A stretch of 64,000 bases of DNA. Source: Halomonas sp. LR3S48. GTDB taxonomy: Bacteria; Pseudomonadota; Gammaproteobacteria; Pseudomonadales; Halomonadaceae. A model generated the notes under the pieces. The model was not told the origin of the DNA. It worked only from the letters and a program-made list of their open reading frames with translations, and searched no databases. Below, piece by piece: positions 1 to 9,056 of the stretch. Position 1 is the first letter of the stretch. Each line of letters opens with the position of its first letter. The translations under genes and the position numbers were made by a program. Location: the NCBI RefSeq assembly GCF_025725665.1, contig NZ_CP107009.1, forward strand, positions 3,348,001 to 3,412,000, written 5' to 3'.

Positions 1-1
1 A

Positions 2-391
2 CCCGACGATCATGAGCGCATCGTGGGGATCATCGACTTCGGCGACATGCTGCATGCGCCTCTGGTCGGCGAGGTCGCGACGGCGGCAGCCTTCCACACC
101 ACGGGCAATGCCGACCCGTTCGAGGGAGCGGCGCAGTTCGTCGGGGCCTATCACGCGACGTTGCCGCTTACCGACATCGAGCAGGAGATCGTTGCCGATC
201 TCATGGCGACACGCCACCTCATCACCGTATTGATTTCGGAATGGCGCGCCAAGCGCTATCCCGAGAACCACGACTACATCATGCGCCACAATCCTGCGTC
301 CTGGGCGGCGCTGGCCATGATGAACGCACTTTCCCGCGATGAAGCGCGCGACCGCTTGCTGGCCGAAGTACGAAAAGGAGAAAGCCGATGA
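2..391 (+). CDS. APH-family phosphotransferase (amino-alcohol/hydroxylysine kinase-like), 3' part
   Basis: The reading frame is open from the left edge, so only the last 129 residues are present. The fragment starts inside the catalytic core: GIIDFGDM carries the Mg-binding Asp of the aminoglycoside phosphotransferase/choline kinase fold (the DFG-like IDFGD motif), followed by the helical C-terminal lobe. Its stop overlaps the start of the next gene in an ATGA, so the two are translationally coupled. In known systems this kinase type next to a class III PLP enzyme phosphorylates an amino alcohol such as 5-hydroxylysine or ethanolamine; the PLP enzyme then eliminates the phosphate. The substrate here is inferred from that pairing only. 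An aminoglycoside-resistance role is unlikely given the context. Confidence 0.75.
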   Translation, partial: PDDHERIVGIIDFGDMLHAPLVGEVATAAAFHTTGNADPFEGAAQFVGAYHATLPLTDIEQEIVADLMATRHLITVLISEWRAKRYPENHDYIMRHNPASWAALAMMNALSRDEARDRLLAEVRKGESR

Positions 392-1734
392 ACAGCACCA
401 CTGACCTCAACATGGTCAACGCCTATATTCCCGGTCGCGTCGACGTGGGCCCCGTCACCGCGGCGATGATCGAGCGGCGCGATGCCTTGCTCGGCCCGGC
501 CTACCGACTGATGTACGAACATCCGCTGCACATCGTGCGCGGCGAAGGCGTGTGGCTGATCGATCCGGAAGGTCGCCGCTACCTCGACATCTACAACAAT
601 GTCGCCTCGCTCGGGCACTGCCACCCGGCGGTTACCGAGGCGATCTGCCAGCAGGTGAAGGTCCTCGCGACCAACACCCGCTACCTGCACGACACGATTC
701 TCGAACTTGCCGAGCGCCTGCTCGCCACCGTGCCCGAGACCGAGCTTGCCCATCTCATGTTGACCTGTACCGGCAGCGAGGCGAACGATGTCGCCTATCG
801 CATCGCTCAGGTCCGTACCGGCGGCACCGGTGTGATCGTGACCGAAACCGCCTACCACGGTTTCACCGATGCGGTGTCGAAATTCTCACCATCGCTCGGT
901 ACGACGGTCGATCTCGGCGCTCACGTGCGCACGGTCCCTGCACCGTGCCTCTATCATGCCGAAGGGGTCGATCTCGCCGAGCGCTTTACCCGCGACGTCG
1001 AGGCGGCAATCGCCGATCTGAAGCGCCACGGCATCAAGCCGGCAATGCTCTTGGTCGATTCCGTCTTCACCAGCGACGGCATCCTCCCCGAGCCCACGGG
1101 CTTCCTGAAGGGCGCGGTCGATGCCATCAAGCGGGCCGGCGGCCTGTTCATTGCCGACGAAGTGCAGCCCGGCTTCGGCCGCACGGGCGAGCACATGTGG
1201 GGCTTTCAGCGTCACGGCATCTCCCCGGACATCGTCACCATGGGCAAGCCGATGGGCAACGGACAACCCATCGCAGGACTGCTGGCCACCGCTGATGCGC
1301 TGGCGGAGTTCGGCAAGAACTCCAGGTACTTCAATACCTTCGCCGGTAACACCGTGTCCTGTGCGGCGGCGCTGGCGGTGCTGGATACGATCGAAAAGGA
1401 AGACCTGATACAGCATGCCGCCAGGGTCGGGAAGCTCCTGCGCGACGGCATCGTCGAGCTTGCCAGCCGGCACGAGGCCATCGGCGACGTACGCGGCGTT
1501 GGCATGTTCGTCGGCGTGGAGCTCGTCGCGGACCGCGCAACGCGAGCACCCGACCGTGAACTCACCACCCGGGTCGTCAATCGCATGCGCGACAAGGGTG
1601 TGCTGTTGAGTGCCTGCGCAATGGGCCACAATGTGCTCAAGATTCGACCGCCGTTGGTGCTGTCAGCGGAACAGGCCCGAATGGTGATCGAAGTGCTCGA
1701 CGAAGCGCTGGGCTTCGCGGCACAAGCACAGTAA
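388..1734 (+). CDS. Class III PLP-dependent aminotransferase/phospho-lyase family protein
   Basis: A 448-residue fold-type I PLP enzyme of the class III aminotransferase family. Visible landmarks are TGSEANDVAYRIA (cofactor phosphate loop, about residue 129), FIADEVQPGFGRTG (Asp that binds the pyridine nitrogen, about 254) and TMGKPMGNG, whose Lys near residue 287 should form the Schiff base. The MGKPMGNGQPIAG form is typical of the AGXT2L-type branch that includes ethanolamine-phosphate and phosphohydroxylysine phospho-lyases, which fits the coupled upstream kinase. The start is supported by an AAGGAG ribosome site 8 bases upstream and by the ATGA overlap. An ordinary omega-aminotransferase remains possible; the family is certain, the reaction is inference. 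Confidence 0.85.
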   Translation: MNSTTDLNMVNAYIPGRVDVGPVTAAMIERRDALLGPAYRLMYEHPLHIVRGEGVWLIDPEGRRYLDIYNNVASLGHCHPAVTEAICQQVKVLATNTRYLHDTILELAERLLATVPETELAHLMLTCTGSEANDVAYRIAQVRTGGTGVIVTETAYHGFTDAVSKFSPSLGTTVDLGAHVRTVPAPCLYHAEGVDLAERFTRDVEAAIADLKRHGIKPAMLLVDSVFTSDGILPEPTGFLKGAVDAIKRAGGLFIADEVQPGFGRTGEHMWGFQRHGISPDIVTMGKPMGNGQPIAGLLATADALAEFGKNSRYFNTFAGNTVSCAAALAVLDTIEKEDLIQHAARVGKLLRDGIVELASRHEAIGDVRGVGMFVGVELVADRATRAPDRELTTRVVNRMRDKGVLLSACAMGHNVLKIRPPLVLSAEQARMVIEVLDEALGFAAQAQ

Positions 1735-1762
1735 CCGGCGCCGGCCTCGAAGGTAATCGACC

Positions 1763-2266
1763 ATGCGATCTGCAGCCTCCCTCGATCAGTTCGACATGAA
1801 GATTCTCGTGCATCTTCAGCGCGAGGGACGCTGCTCGAATGTCGACCTGTCCGCGGCCGTCGGCCTCAGTGAGAGCCCATGCCTCGCCCGTACCAAGCGA
1901 CTGCAGGAGATCGGTGTCATCCGGGGCTACGGCGCGGACGTCGCGCTGGAGAAGTTGGGCAGCCACGTCATCGTGTTCTCCGAGGTGACCATCAGCAACC
2001 ATCGGCCGCACGACTTCCGCAAGTTCGAAACCGGGGCCGGCAAGTACGACGAGATCGTCGAATGCTACAACGTCAGCGGCGGCTACGATTACCTTCTGAA
2101 AATCGTGGCGCCGGACATCGCGCATTTCCAGGCGCTCATGGAGCGGCTGTTGGAAGACGACATCGGCATCGAGAAATTTTCCAGCCGGGTCGTCTTGCGC
2201 CGGCCACTCGATCAACGCGGATATCCACTGACTGTGATCGCAACCGGAAAGCCAAGTTGGGCATGA
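1763..2266 (+). CDS. Lrp/AsnC-family transcriptional regulator (first copy)
   Basis: A 167-residue regulator with an N-terminal winged helix-turn-helix (about residues 5-65: LDQFDMKILVHLQREGRCSN, then LSESPCLARTKRLQEIGVI) and a C-terminal RAM ligand/oligomerisation domain (about 70-155). It sits 28 bases after the class III PLP enzyme gene, with an AAGG ribosome site, so it probably senses the amino acid processed by that enzyme and controls the local operon. It is a clear paralogue of the regulator at 4042-4536: both share the LGS...SxHRxxDFxxFE and VSGGxDY blocks. The effector is unknown. Confidence 0.9.
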   Translation: MRSAASLDQFDMKILVHLQREGRCSNVDLSAAVGLSESPCLARTKRLQEIGVIRGYGADVALEKLGSHVIVFSEVTISNHRPHDFRKFETGAGKYDEIVECYNVSGGYDYLLKIVAPDIAHFQALMERLLEDDIGIEKFSSRVVLRRPLDQRGYPLTVIATGKPSWA

Positions 2267-2578
2267 CGTGCCGCAGCAACGAGAGACTCGACCGTTCGGC
2301 TCGTATGCCACCGCGCGGAGCGCATGAAGCAACGGGTGGCAACGGCTCAATGGCCGCGACAGAACGGTGCCGACAGCATCTTCCGAAACAGTGACGATTA
2401 CGAAACTATCGGTTCTGGCGAAGTGAATAGTCGCAATAAAACGTTGCGGCCGGATGACTATCATGGTCCTGGGTGCACCGTGTCAACCGCCGAGGATAAC
2501 TGGCAGGCCGACACCCGCGCCGGAACGGCGCGGCTCGCACCAGGCCCAACGTTCATTTGATATTCGGCGGACAGACCC
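2267..2578. other. Non-coding interval between Lrp regulator and aminotransferase
   Basis: This 312-base gap is less GC-rich than its surroundings in its middle part (about 2385-2445). I see no convincing gene, RNA or terminator hairpin. It probably holds the promoter and Lrp-type operator of the following aminotransferase, but I could not pick out a -35/-10 pair with good spacing. Confidence 0.5.
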
Positions 2579-3955
2579 ATGCACACAGATAATCTCGTCA
2601 CCCTGGACCGCGATCACCTCGTCCATCCGGTCGTCAACTACCGCTCTCATGAACAGCGCGGCGTCACGGTACTCACGGCGGGCCGCGGTGCCTACCTGCA
2701 GGACAGCAGCGGTCGCGAGCTCCTCGATGCCTTCTCCGGCCTCTGGTGCGTCAACACCGGCTACGGCCATGAGAGCATCGTGCGTGCCGCCGAGGAGCAG
2801 ATGCGCCGGCTGCCCTACGCTACCGGCTATTTCCATTTCGGCTCCGAACCGGCCATCCGACTGGCCGCCAAGCTGGTGGAATTGACCCCGGCATCGCTGC
2901 AGCGCGTCTATTTCACCATGGGCGGCTCCGATGCGGTGGATTCAGCGATCCGCTTCATCGTCAACTACTGGAACGCTCAGGGCAAAAGCGAGAAGAAGCA
3001 TTTCGTCACCCTGGAGCGCGGCTACCATGGATCCTCGTCCCAGGGCGCGGGGCTGACCGCCCTGCCGGTGTTCCATCGCAACTTCGATCTACCGCTGCCC
3101 AACCAGCACCGCATCCCCTCGCCCTACCCTTACCGCAACCCGCTCGGTTCGGATCCCGCCGCCATCATCGAAGCGTCCGTGGCGGCACTGCGTGACAAGG
3201 TAGGGGAGCTCGGCGCCGATCGTGTAGCCGCCTTCTTCTGCGAACCCATTCAGGGCTCCGGCGGTGTGATCGTACCGCCCAAGGGCTGGCTGAAAGCCAT
3301 GCAGGAGTGCTGCCAGGAGCTGGGCATACTGTTCGTGGTCGACGAGGTGATCACCGGCTTCGGTCGCACGGGGCCGATGTTCGCCTGCGAAGCCGAAGGC
3401 GTCACGCCGGACCTGATGACCCTGGCCAAGGGCTTGACTGCCGGCTATGCCCCCATGGGTGCCGTGATGATTAGCGATGCCGTCTACCAGGGCATCGCCG
3501 AAGGCGGCGGGGCGGAATTCCCGATTGGACACGGCCATACCTACTCCGCCCATCCCGTGAGTGCCGCCGTCGCCCTGGAGGTGCTGCGCCTGTATGAGGA
3601 TGGCCTGCTCGCGAACGGCATCGCCCTGGCACCACGGTTCGAAGAAGGTCTGCGCTCCATGCTCGCTCATCCCCTTGTCGGCGATGCTCGCAGTCGCGGC
3701 TTCCTTGGCGCCCTCGAACTGGTTGCCGACAAGCAGAGCAAAGAGCGCTTCGACCCTTCATTAAAATTGGCCGATCGTCTCTTCGAAGCCGCCTATGGCA
3801 ACGGCATCATCCTGCGGGCTTTCGCCGATAACGTTCTTGGCTTTGCTCCCGCACTTTGCTATACAAGTAATGACTTCGACTTACTGTTCGAACGCCTCGA
3901 ACGTACCTTGAATGCGGTGCTCGACCAGCCCGAAGTACGCCAGGCCCTGCGCTGA
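2579..3955 (+). CDS. Class III omega-amino-acid aminotransferase (DoeD-like)
   Basis: A 458-residue class III aminotransferase. Landmarks are TMGGSDAVDSAIRF (phosphate-binding loop, about residue 119), FFCEPIQGSGGVIVPP, ILFVVDEVITGFGRTG (cofactor Asp, about 258) and TLAKGLTAGYAPMG, with the Schiff-base Lys near residue 284. It belongs to the omega-amino-acid:pyruvate/2-oxoglutarate group that moves the terminal amino group of substrates such as beta-alanine, GABA, putrescine or 2,4-diaminobutyrate. With the semialdehyde dehydrogenase at 4777-6258 it makes a standard amine-to-acid pair, resembling DoeD/DoeC of Halomonas ectoine degradation. No doeA or doeB homologue lies nearby, so the substrate is open. 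The ribosome site is weak. Confidence 0.85.
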   Translation: MHTDNLVTLDRDHLVHPVVNYRSHEQRGVTVLTAGRGAYLQDSSGRELLDAFSGLWCVNTGYGHESIVRAAEEQMRRLPYATGYFHFGSEPAIRLAAKLVELTPASLQRVYFTMGGSDAVDSAIRFIVNYWNAQGKSEKKHFVTLERGYHGSSSQGAGLTALPVFHRNFDLPLPNQHRIPSPYPYRNPLGSDPAAIIEASVAALRDKVGELGADRVAAFFCEPIQGSGGVIVPPKGWLKAMQECCQELGILFVVDEVITGFGRTGPMFACEAEGVTPDLMTLAKGLTAGYAPMGAVMISDAVYQGIAEGGGAEFPIGHGHTYSAHPVSAAVALEVLRLYEDGLLANGIALAPRFEEGLRSMLAHPLVGDARSRGFLGALELVADKQSKERFDPSLKLADRLFEAAYGNGIILRAFADNVLGFAPALCYTSNDFDLLFERLERTLNAVLDQPEVRQALR

Positions 3956-4041
3956 TAGTCGCATGCGACGCACGCAGGTAATGGTGCGTCGCATTTTTCT
4001 GTCATTGCCGGACCGACAGACCGAACCCACCGGAGCCCTGG

Positions 4042-4536
4042 ATGATCGGCGCACCCAAACTGGACCGCCTCGACATACGCATTCTGAGTCATTTGCAGCG
4101 CAACGGTCGTATATCGAATGTCGCTTTGGCAGACGCCGTTGGACTCTCCCCCAGCCCCTGCCTGACTCGTGTCAAACGCCTGGAAAAAGCCGGTTACATT
4201 ATCGACTATGGCGCCCACTTACAGCTCGAGAAGCTCGGCAGCGTTCAGCGGGTCTTCACCCAGCTAACGCTCTCCGACCATCGGCTCGAAGACTTTGCGC
4301 GCTTCGAGTCCTATATACGCAAAGTGGATGAAGTTCTCGAATGTCATCTGGTGAGTGGTGGATTCGACTACCAGTTGACCTTCCTTACCCGCAACGTCGT
4401 CCATTACCAAAGTGTCATGGAGGACCTGCTCGAGCAGAATATCGGTATCGACAAGTACTTCAGCTATATCGTGATCAAGTCGCCCGTCGTGAAAAAATAC
4501 TATCCCATTGAAAAACTGATCAGCGATGACGACTGA
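4042..4536 (+). CDS. Lrp/AsnC-family transcriptional regulator (second copy)
   Basis: A 164-residue Lrp/AsnC protein with an N-terminal HTH (LDRLDIRILSHLQRNGRISN, then LSPSPCLTRVKRLEKAGYI) and a RAM effector domain. A GGAG ribosome site lies 8 bases before the ATG. It follows the DoeD-like aminotransferase by 86 bases and precedes the aldehyde dehydrogenase, as DoeX-type regulators do in ectoine-degradation loci. It is paralogous to the protein at 1763-2266, and each copy follows its own aminotransferase, as if a regulator-plus-transaminase unit had been duplicated. The effector is probably an intermediate of the local pathway (inference). Confidence 0.9.
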   Translation: MIGAPKLDRLDIRILSHLQRNGRISNVALADAVGLSPSPCLTRVKRLEKAGYIIDYGAHLQLEKLGSVQRVFTQLTLSDHRLEDFARFESYIRKVDEVLECHLVSGGFDYQLTFLTRNVVHYQSVMEDLLEQNIGIDKYFSYIVIKSPVVKKYYPIEKLISDDD

Positions 4537-4776
4537 TCCCTCCCGACTGGGTTCTCTCCTCCTTACCCTATCACCACCCCCCATTACCCTAACGGCATAA
4601 GCTTCCGTGAGCTCCCTCGTAAACGCCCTAATCTGCGATTGCAGGACCTCATTACGAAAGCCTCCGCCGGGACGGGGCGCCTAATATAGGGTCCATGCAG
4701 CAGCCGGCATCGTCTCGGGGCAAGGCCCTTTGGCTGCTCTGGCTTCGACACCCATTACATCAACGAGGCAGCAGCC

Positions 4777-6258
4777 ATGGCCCTGAATCTCGATCGCTCC
4801 GATCTTGTGCGCTCCGACAACTTCATCGACGGACAATGGCAACCAGGTGCCGCCGGTGACCAATACACCGTCAGCGATCCGGCAACCGGCGAGACCATTG
4901 CCAGCGCCGCCGACAGCACCGCCGCCGATGCACAGGCTGCCACCGTTGCAGCGCACCGCGCATTCGACAGCTGGCGTCAGCAACCGGCAGCGGTGCGTGC
5001 ACAGATCATCAAACGCTGGTATGCCCTGATCGTGAAACATACCGAGGATCTCGCCCGCCTGATCTCCCGCGAGCAGGGCAAGCCCTTGGCGGAAGCCCGC
5101 GGCGAAGTGGCGTACGGCGCCTCCTACGTGGACTGGTTCGCGGCGGAAGCGGTGCGTAGCTACGGCGACATCATCCCCGCCCCGGTGGGCAGCAAGAGGA
5201 TGCTGGTGACCAAGGAGCCGGTCGGCGTGGTGGCGGCGATCACGCCGTGGAACTTCCCGCTGGCGATGATCGCCCGCAAGATCGCGCCGGCCCTCGCCGC
5301 CGGCTGCACCGTGGTCGCCAAGCCGGCCGAGGACACGCCGCTGACCGCGCTGGCGCTGGTCGCACTGGCGGAGGAAGCCGGGCTGCCCGCCGGCGTGCTG
5401 AACATCGTCACCTCCTCGCGCGAACGAGTGGGCGAGGTCGTGGGTGCCTGGCTGAGCGATTCCCGGGTGCGCAAGATCACCTTCACCGGCTCGACGGCGG
5501 TCGGCAAGCTGCTGGCCCGCGATTCGGCCGCCACGCTCAAGCGCCTGTCGCTCGAACTCGGTGGCAACGCCCCCTTCATCGTGTTCGAGGATGCCGATCT
5601 CGATGCCGCGGTCGAGGGCCTGATGGCCGCCAAGTTCCGCAATGGCGGCCAGACCTGCGTCAGCCCGAATCGGGTCTACGCCCAGGCGTCGGTCTATGAG
5701 GCCTTCGCCGACAAGCTGGTGGCCCGTGTCCAGTCGCTGCGCGTCGGTCCCGGCGACCGTGAAGAGAGCCAGATCGGCCCGATGATCAATGGCCGCGCCA
5801 TCGACAAGATTGAACGTCACGTTCAGGATGCCCTGGCCCGAGGCGCCACGCTGCTCACCGGGGGGCAGCGCCTGAGCGGCGGCGTCACCAGCGGACCCAA
5901 CTACTACGCTCCCACCGTGCTCGGCGACGCCAGCCACGACATGGAGCTGGCCCAGGACGAAACCTTCGGCCCGGTGGTGCCCCTGTTCCGCTTCGCCGAT
6001 GAAGAAGAGGTGGTGACGGCGGCCAACGATACGCCCTACGGCCTGGCCGCCTATTTCTTCTCCCGCGATGTGGAACGCATCTGGCGCCTCGCCGAGCGTC
6101 TGCAAACCGGCCTAGTTGGTATCAATGAAGGCGCGCTCGCCGCCGAGTCGGCTCCCTTTGGCGGCATCAAGGAGTCGGGCTACGGTCGCGAAGGCTCACG
6201 CTACGGCCTCGACGACTACATGGCGACCAAATACCTGTGCCAGGGTAACCTCACCTGA
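4777..6258 (+). CDS. NAD(P)-dependent semialdehyde dehydrogenase (GabD/DoeC-like)
   Basis: A 493-residue aldehyde dehydrogenase of the succinate-semialdehyde dehydrogenase branch. Catalytic landmarks are TPWNFPLAM (Asn that stabilises the oxyanion, about residue 155), FTGSTAVGK (nucleotide-binding loop), LELGGNAPFIV (general-base Glu, about 263) and GGQTCVSPNR (nucleophilic Cys, about 297). It should oxidise the semialdehyde made by the upstream aminotransferase to a dicarboxylic acid (succinate or aspartate). A GAGG ribosome site precedes the ATG. A 240-base gap upstream suggests a separate promoter; a TAATAT element near 4682 is a possible -10 box without a clear -35. Succinate versus aspartate semialdehyde cannot be decided by eye. 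Confidence 0.9.
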   Translation: MALNLDRSDLVRSDNFIDGQWQPGAAGDQYTVSDPATGETIASAADSTAADAQAATVAAHRAFDSWRQQPAAVRAQIIKRWYALIVKHTEDLARLISREQGKPLAEARGEVAYGASYVDWFAAEAVRSYGDIIPAPVGSKRMLVTKEPVGVVAAITPWNFPLAMIARKIAPALAAGCTVVAKPAEDTPLTALALVALAEEAGLPAGVLNIVTSSRERVGEVVGAWLSDSRVRKITFTGSTAVGKLLARDSAATLKRLSLELGGNAPFIVFEDADLDAAVEGLMAAKFRNGGQTCVSPNRVYAQASVYEAFADKLVARVQSLRVGPGDREESQIGPMINGRAIDKIERHVQDALARGATLLTGGQRLSGGVTSGPNYYAPTVLGDASHDMELAQDETFGPVVPLFRFADEEEVVTAANDTPYGLAAYFFSRDVERIWRLAERLQTGLVGINEGALAAESAPFGGIKESGYGREGSRYGLDDYMATKYLCQGNLT

Positions 6259-6311
6259 AAGGCGCAGGCCGAAGCGGTATAAAAACTCGTAGTCAGGCCA
6301 GGAGAAGCCCC

Positions 6312-7637
6312 ATGCCGGCTCCATTGCTAGCGATTCCATCCACGCCGGACCTGCCGGAGCGCGCCGATGCCGTGGTTATCGGCGGCGGCATCATCGGCGT
6401 ATGTGCCGCCTATTACCTGGCTCGCCAGGGCGTGAGCGTGGCACTGATCGAAAAGGGCCGCATCGGAGCCGAGCAGTCCAGCCGCAACTGGGGCTGGTGC
6501 CGCCAGCAGAACCGTGACGCACGCGAGCTGCCACTGTCGACCAAGAGCCTCGAGCTGTGGGAGGAGATCACCGCCGACCTCGGTGAGGACCTCGGTTTCC
6601 GCCGCTGCGGGCTGTTCTATCTGTCGGATAGCCAAGCCGAGCTGGATGGCTGGGCCAAATGGCGCGACTTTGCCATCACCCAGGGGGTCACGACCCATAT
6701 GCTGAGCGCCGCCGAAGCCACCGAGCGCGGCGCGATGACCGGCAAATCCTGGCTGGGGGGAGTGTTTTCACCCACGGACGGCATCGCCGATCCATCGCGG
6801 GCGGCACCGCTGATCGCCAAGGGCGTCATCAAGCATGGCGGGTCGATTCATCAGTTCTGCGCAGCACGCGGGGTCGAAACCGAAGCTGGACGCGTGTCGG
6901 GGGTGATCACCGAGAAGGGCGTGATCAAGACGTCACAGGTGGTGATGGCCGGCGGCGCCTGGGCCTCCTCCTTCTGCCGCCAGCTCGGCATACGCTTTCC
7001 GCAGGCGTCGGTGCGCTCCTCTATTCTCTCGGTCATGCCAGGCGCCAAGGGCCTGCCCGATGCGCTGCACACGGCAGAGGTAACGGTCACTCGACGGGGA
7101 GACGGCGGCTATACGCTTGCCACCTCGGGGCGCGCCTGCCTGGATCCGACGCCGCAGCAGCTTCGCTTTTCATCGCATTTCCTGCCAATGTTCGCCAAAC
7201 GCTGGCAACTGCTCTCCCCCGGCGACCTGCAGGGCTGGCTGTCCGGCCATGAGACGCGCAGGAAATGGGCGCTCGACCGGCCCACTCCGATGGAGCGGGT
7301 GCGCATTCTCGATCCGCGCCCATCGGAGCGAATCCTGAGGGAGACCCTGGCCCGTGCACGCCTGCTGTTGCCCGCCCTGGGCAGTGTGCCCGTTCAAGCT
7401 GGCTGGGCGGGCTACATCGACAGCACGCCCGACGGCATCCCGGTCATCGACGAACCGGCTAACTTGCCCGGCTTCCTGCTGGCCGCCGGCTTTTCCGGTC
7501 ATGGCTTCGGCATCGGCCCCGGCGCCGGACGCCTGATCGCGGAAATGGTCACCGGCAAGACGCCCTTTGTCGATCATCAGCAGTACCGACTGGCTCGCCT
7601 GAACAAGGGCGCCTGGGGCAAGGTATCGGAGTTTTGA
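6312..7637 (+). CDS. FAD-dependent amine/amino-acid oxidoreductase (DAO family)
   Basis: A 441-residue flavoprotein. AVVIGGGIIGVCAAYYLARQG at about residues 20-40 is the GxGxxG dinucleotide-binding fold for FAD, followed by IEKGRIGAEQSSRNWGWCRQ, a block characteristic of DadA/PuuB-like oxidoreductases. Near the C-terminus, AAGFSGHGFGIGPGAGRLIAE is the second FAD-contacting motif. It probably oxidises a primary or secondary amine or a D-amino acid to an imine. The AGGAG ribosome site and the 53-base gap place it in one transcription unit with the aldehyde dehydrogenase, so it may feed aldehyde into it, as PuuB feeds PuuC. Amine versus D-amino acid specificity is unknown. Confidence 0.85.
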   Translation: MPAPLLAIPSTPDLPERADAVVIGGGIIGVCAAYYLARQGVSVALIEKGRIGAEQSSRNWGWCRQQNRDARELPLSTKSLELWEEITADLGEDLGFRRCGLFYLSDSQAELDGWAKWRDFAITQGVTTHMLSAAEATERGAMTGKSWLGGVFSPTDGIADPSRAAPLIAKGVIKHGGSIHQFCAARGVETEAGRVSGVITEKGVIKTSQVVMAGGAWASSFCRQLGIRFPQASVRSSILSVMPGAKGLPDALHTAEVTVTRRGDGGYTLATSGRACLDPTPQQLRFSSHFLPMFAKRWQLLSPGDLQGWLSGHETRRKWALDRPTPMERVRILDPRPSERILRETLARARLLLPALGSVPVQAGWAGYIDSTPDGIPVIDEPANLPGFLLAAGFSGHGFGIGPGAGRLIAEMVTGKTPFVDHQQYRLARLNKGAWGKVSEF

Positions 7638-7663
7638 AGGCAGGCCGGTTCCATCCCTGAGTA

Positions 7664-8983
7664 TCACACCCCGAAGGGATAGGTATCCGGCACCTCCTCG
7701 GGCCGCCACAGCTCGCCCTTGTCGAACGGCTCCACGGCGCGGGTCTCGTCGAGGTGGAAGACGGCATCGAACTGCTGGGCCACGGAAGCCTTGAAGTAGT
7801 GGCTGATGCGCTCCGACTCGGGGCGGTAGATCACGCCGATGGCACGCTCCCACAGCGGCTCCTTCAGGGGGGCCGCACGCTCGCCGAGGGGCAGGTAGAA
7901 GTCACCATTGCCGCTGTCGTGGAACAGCCGCTCGACGCTGCCCTCCATGGAGGGCCGGACCCGACGGTGCTCCACCGGGCCATCCCAGTCACGAGCCGCC
8001 GAGACGAAGCCGGTATGGGTGGTGAAGCCCACCAGCAGCGCCTGGTCGGCACCGAAGCGATGACGCACCAACTGGCCGACGTTGTGCTGGCCACGGTGCC
8101 AGCCCATGTCGGTGAACGAGGCATCGCCCAGATGCGAGTTGTGCGCCCAGACCACGAGCTTGCCCTGCCCACCCTGGCGGCGCAGGTGCTCACGCAGCTC
8201 GACAATGGTATCGGTCATATGCTCATCGCGAAGGTTCCAGGTATCCACCCGTGAGCCGAACATGGCACGGTAATAATGCTCCGCATTGACCACCACACGG
8301 GCATTCTGCTCGGCGAAGAACTGCTCGTCCCGCGAGCGCGGGCCATCCTCGCCCAGGTAACCGGCCGACTTCTCCAATAGGTCGGCAAGCAGGCGCACGG
8401 CGGCATCCTCGCAGATACGGCTGAGACCGAAGGCAGCATCGTGCCCATAACGCACCGGATCGCCGCCATGGTCGAGGCAGCCGTAGCCCTCGCGGGCGAT
8501 ACGCGCCTGCTCCGGGTCGATGCCTTCAAGATACTCGATTACTGCCTCCGCCGAGCGGTGCAGGCTGTAGATGTCCAAGCCGTGAAAACCCACCTGCTCG
8601 TTGGCTTCCTTGCCGGCGTTGTGCTCCTCCAGCCAGCCGATGAAGTCGCGCACCTCGGTATTGCGCCACATCCACTGCGGGAAACGCTGGAAATCGTCGA
8701 AGGCGGTCTTGAGGGTGTCGTCTCCCTCACCGCGCACATAGCGGTTGAGCCGCAGCGCATCGGGCCAGTCGGCCTCGACGATCACCGCCTCGAAGCCCTT
8801 CTCGCGGATCAGCCGCCGGGTGATCTCGGCACGCATACGGTAGAACTCGGCCGTGCCGTGGGAGGCCTCACCGAGCAGTACCAGCGGGCGCTCGCCGACC
8901 TGCTCCAGCAGGTCGTCGTAATCGCTGCTGCGACCGGCAAGCGGCTTGGCATTGTCGCGAACGTAGTCCTGGGGAGTCGTCAT
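7664..8983 (-). CDS. Erythromycin esterase-like family protein
   Basis: A 439-residue protein of the erythromycin esterase-like superfamily (EreA/SuccinoglycanBP fold). Family motifs are LLGEASHGTAEFY near residue 35, VIVEADWPDALRLN, VWAHNSHLGDA (about 280) and the conserved GVIYRPESERISHYF near the C-terminus. The start at 8983 is chosen because an AGGAGG ribosome site lies just upstream; a longer open frame extends to 9052 without one. Most chromosomal members have no proven macrolide esterase activity, so I would not call it a resistance gene. It converges with the flavoprotein gene and lies downstream of the zinc peptidase gene on the same strand. Confidence 0.85.
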   Translation of the reverse strand: MTTPQDYVRDNAKPLAGRSSDYDDLLEQVGERPLVLLGEASHGTAEFYRMRAEITRRLIREKGFEAVIVEADWPDALRLNRYVRGEGDDTLKTAFDDFQRFPQWMWRNTEVRDFIGWLEEHNAGKEANEQVGFHGLDIYSLHRSAEAVIEYLEGIDPEQARIAREGYGCLDHGGDPVRYGHDAAFGLSRICEDAAVRLLADLLEKSAGYLGEDGPRSRDEQFFAEQNARVVVNAEHYYRAMFGSRVDTWNLRDEHMTDTIVELREHLRRQGGQGKLVVWAHNSHLGDASFTDMGWHRGQHNVGQLVRHRFGADQALLVGFTTHTGFVSAARDWDGPVEHRRVRPSMEGSVERLFHDSGNGDFYLPLGERAAPLKEPLWERAIGVIYRPESERISHYFKASVAQQFDAVFHLDETRAVEPFDKGELWRPEEVPDTYPFGV

Positions 8984-9056
8984 GCTGCACCTCCTCCATG
9001 AAGGCCTGTGACCGCTCTCAGAACTGTAGAAACCACTCCCGCTTACGCTCAAGAAG

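Noticed and set aside
4681..6105. A 474-codon minus-strand frame opposite the aldehyde dehydrogenase
   Set aside because: The sense strand encodes a complete ALDH with catalytic Asn, Glu and Cys; the antisense translation shows no family features.
7664..8983. Macrolide-resistance gene
   Set aside because: The protein belongs to the erythromycin esterase-like superfamily, but chromosomal members are common and mostly uncharacterised; no mobile-element context is present.
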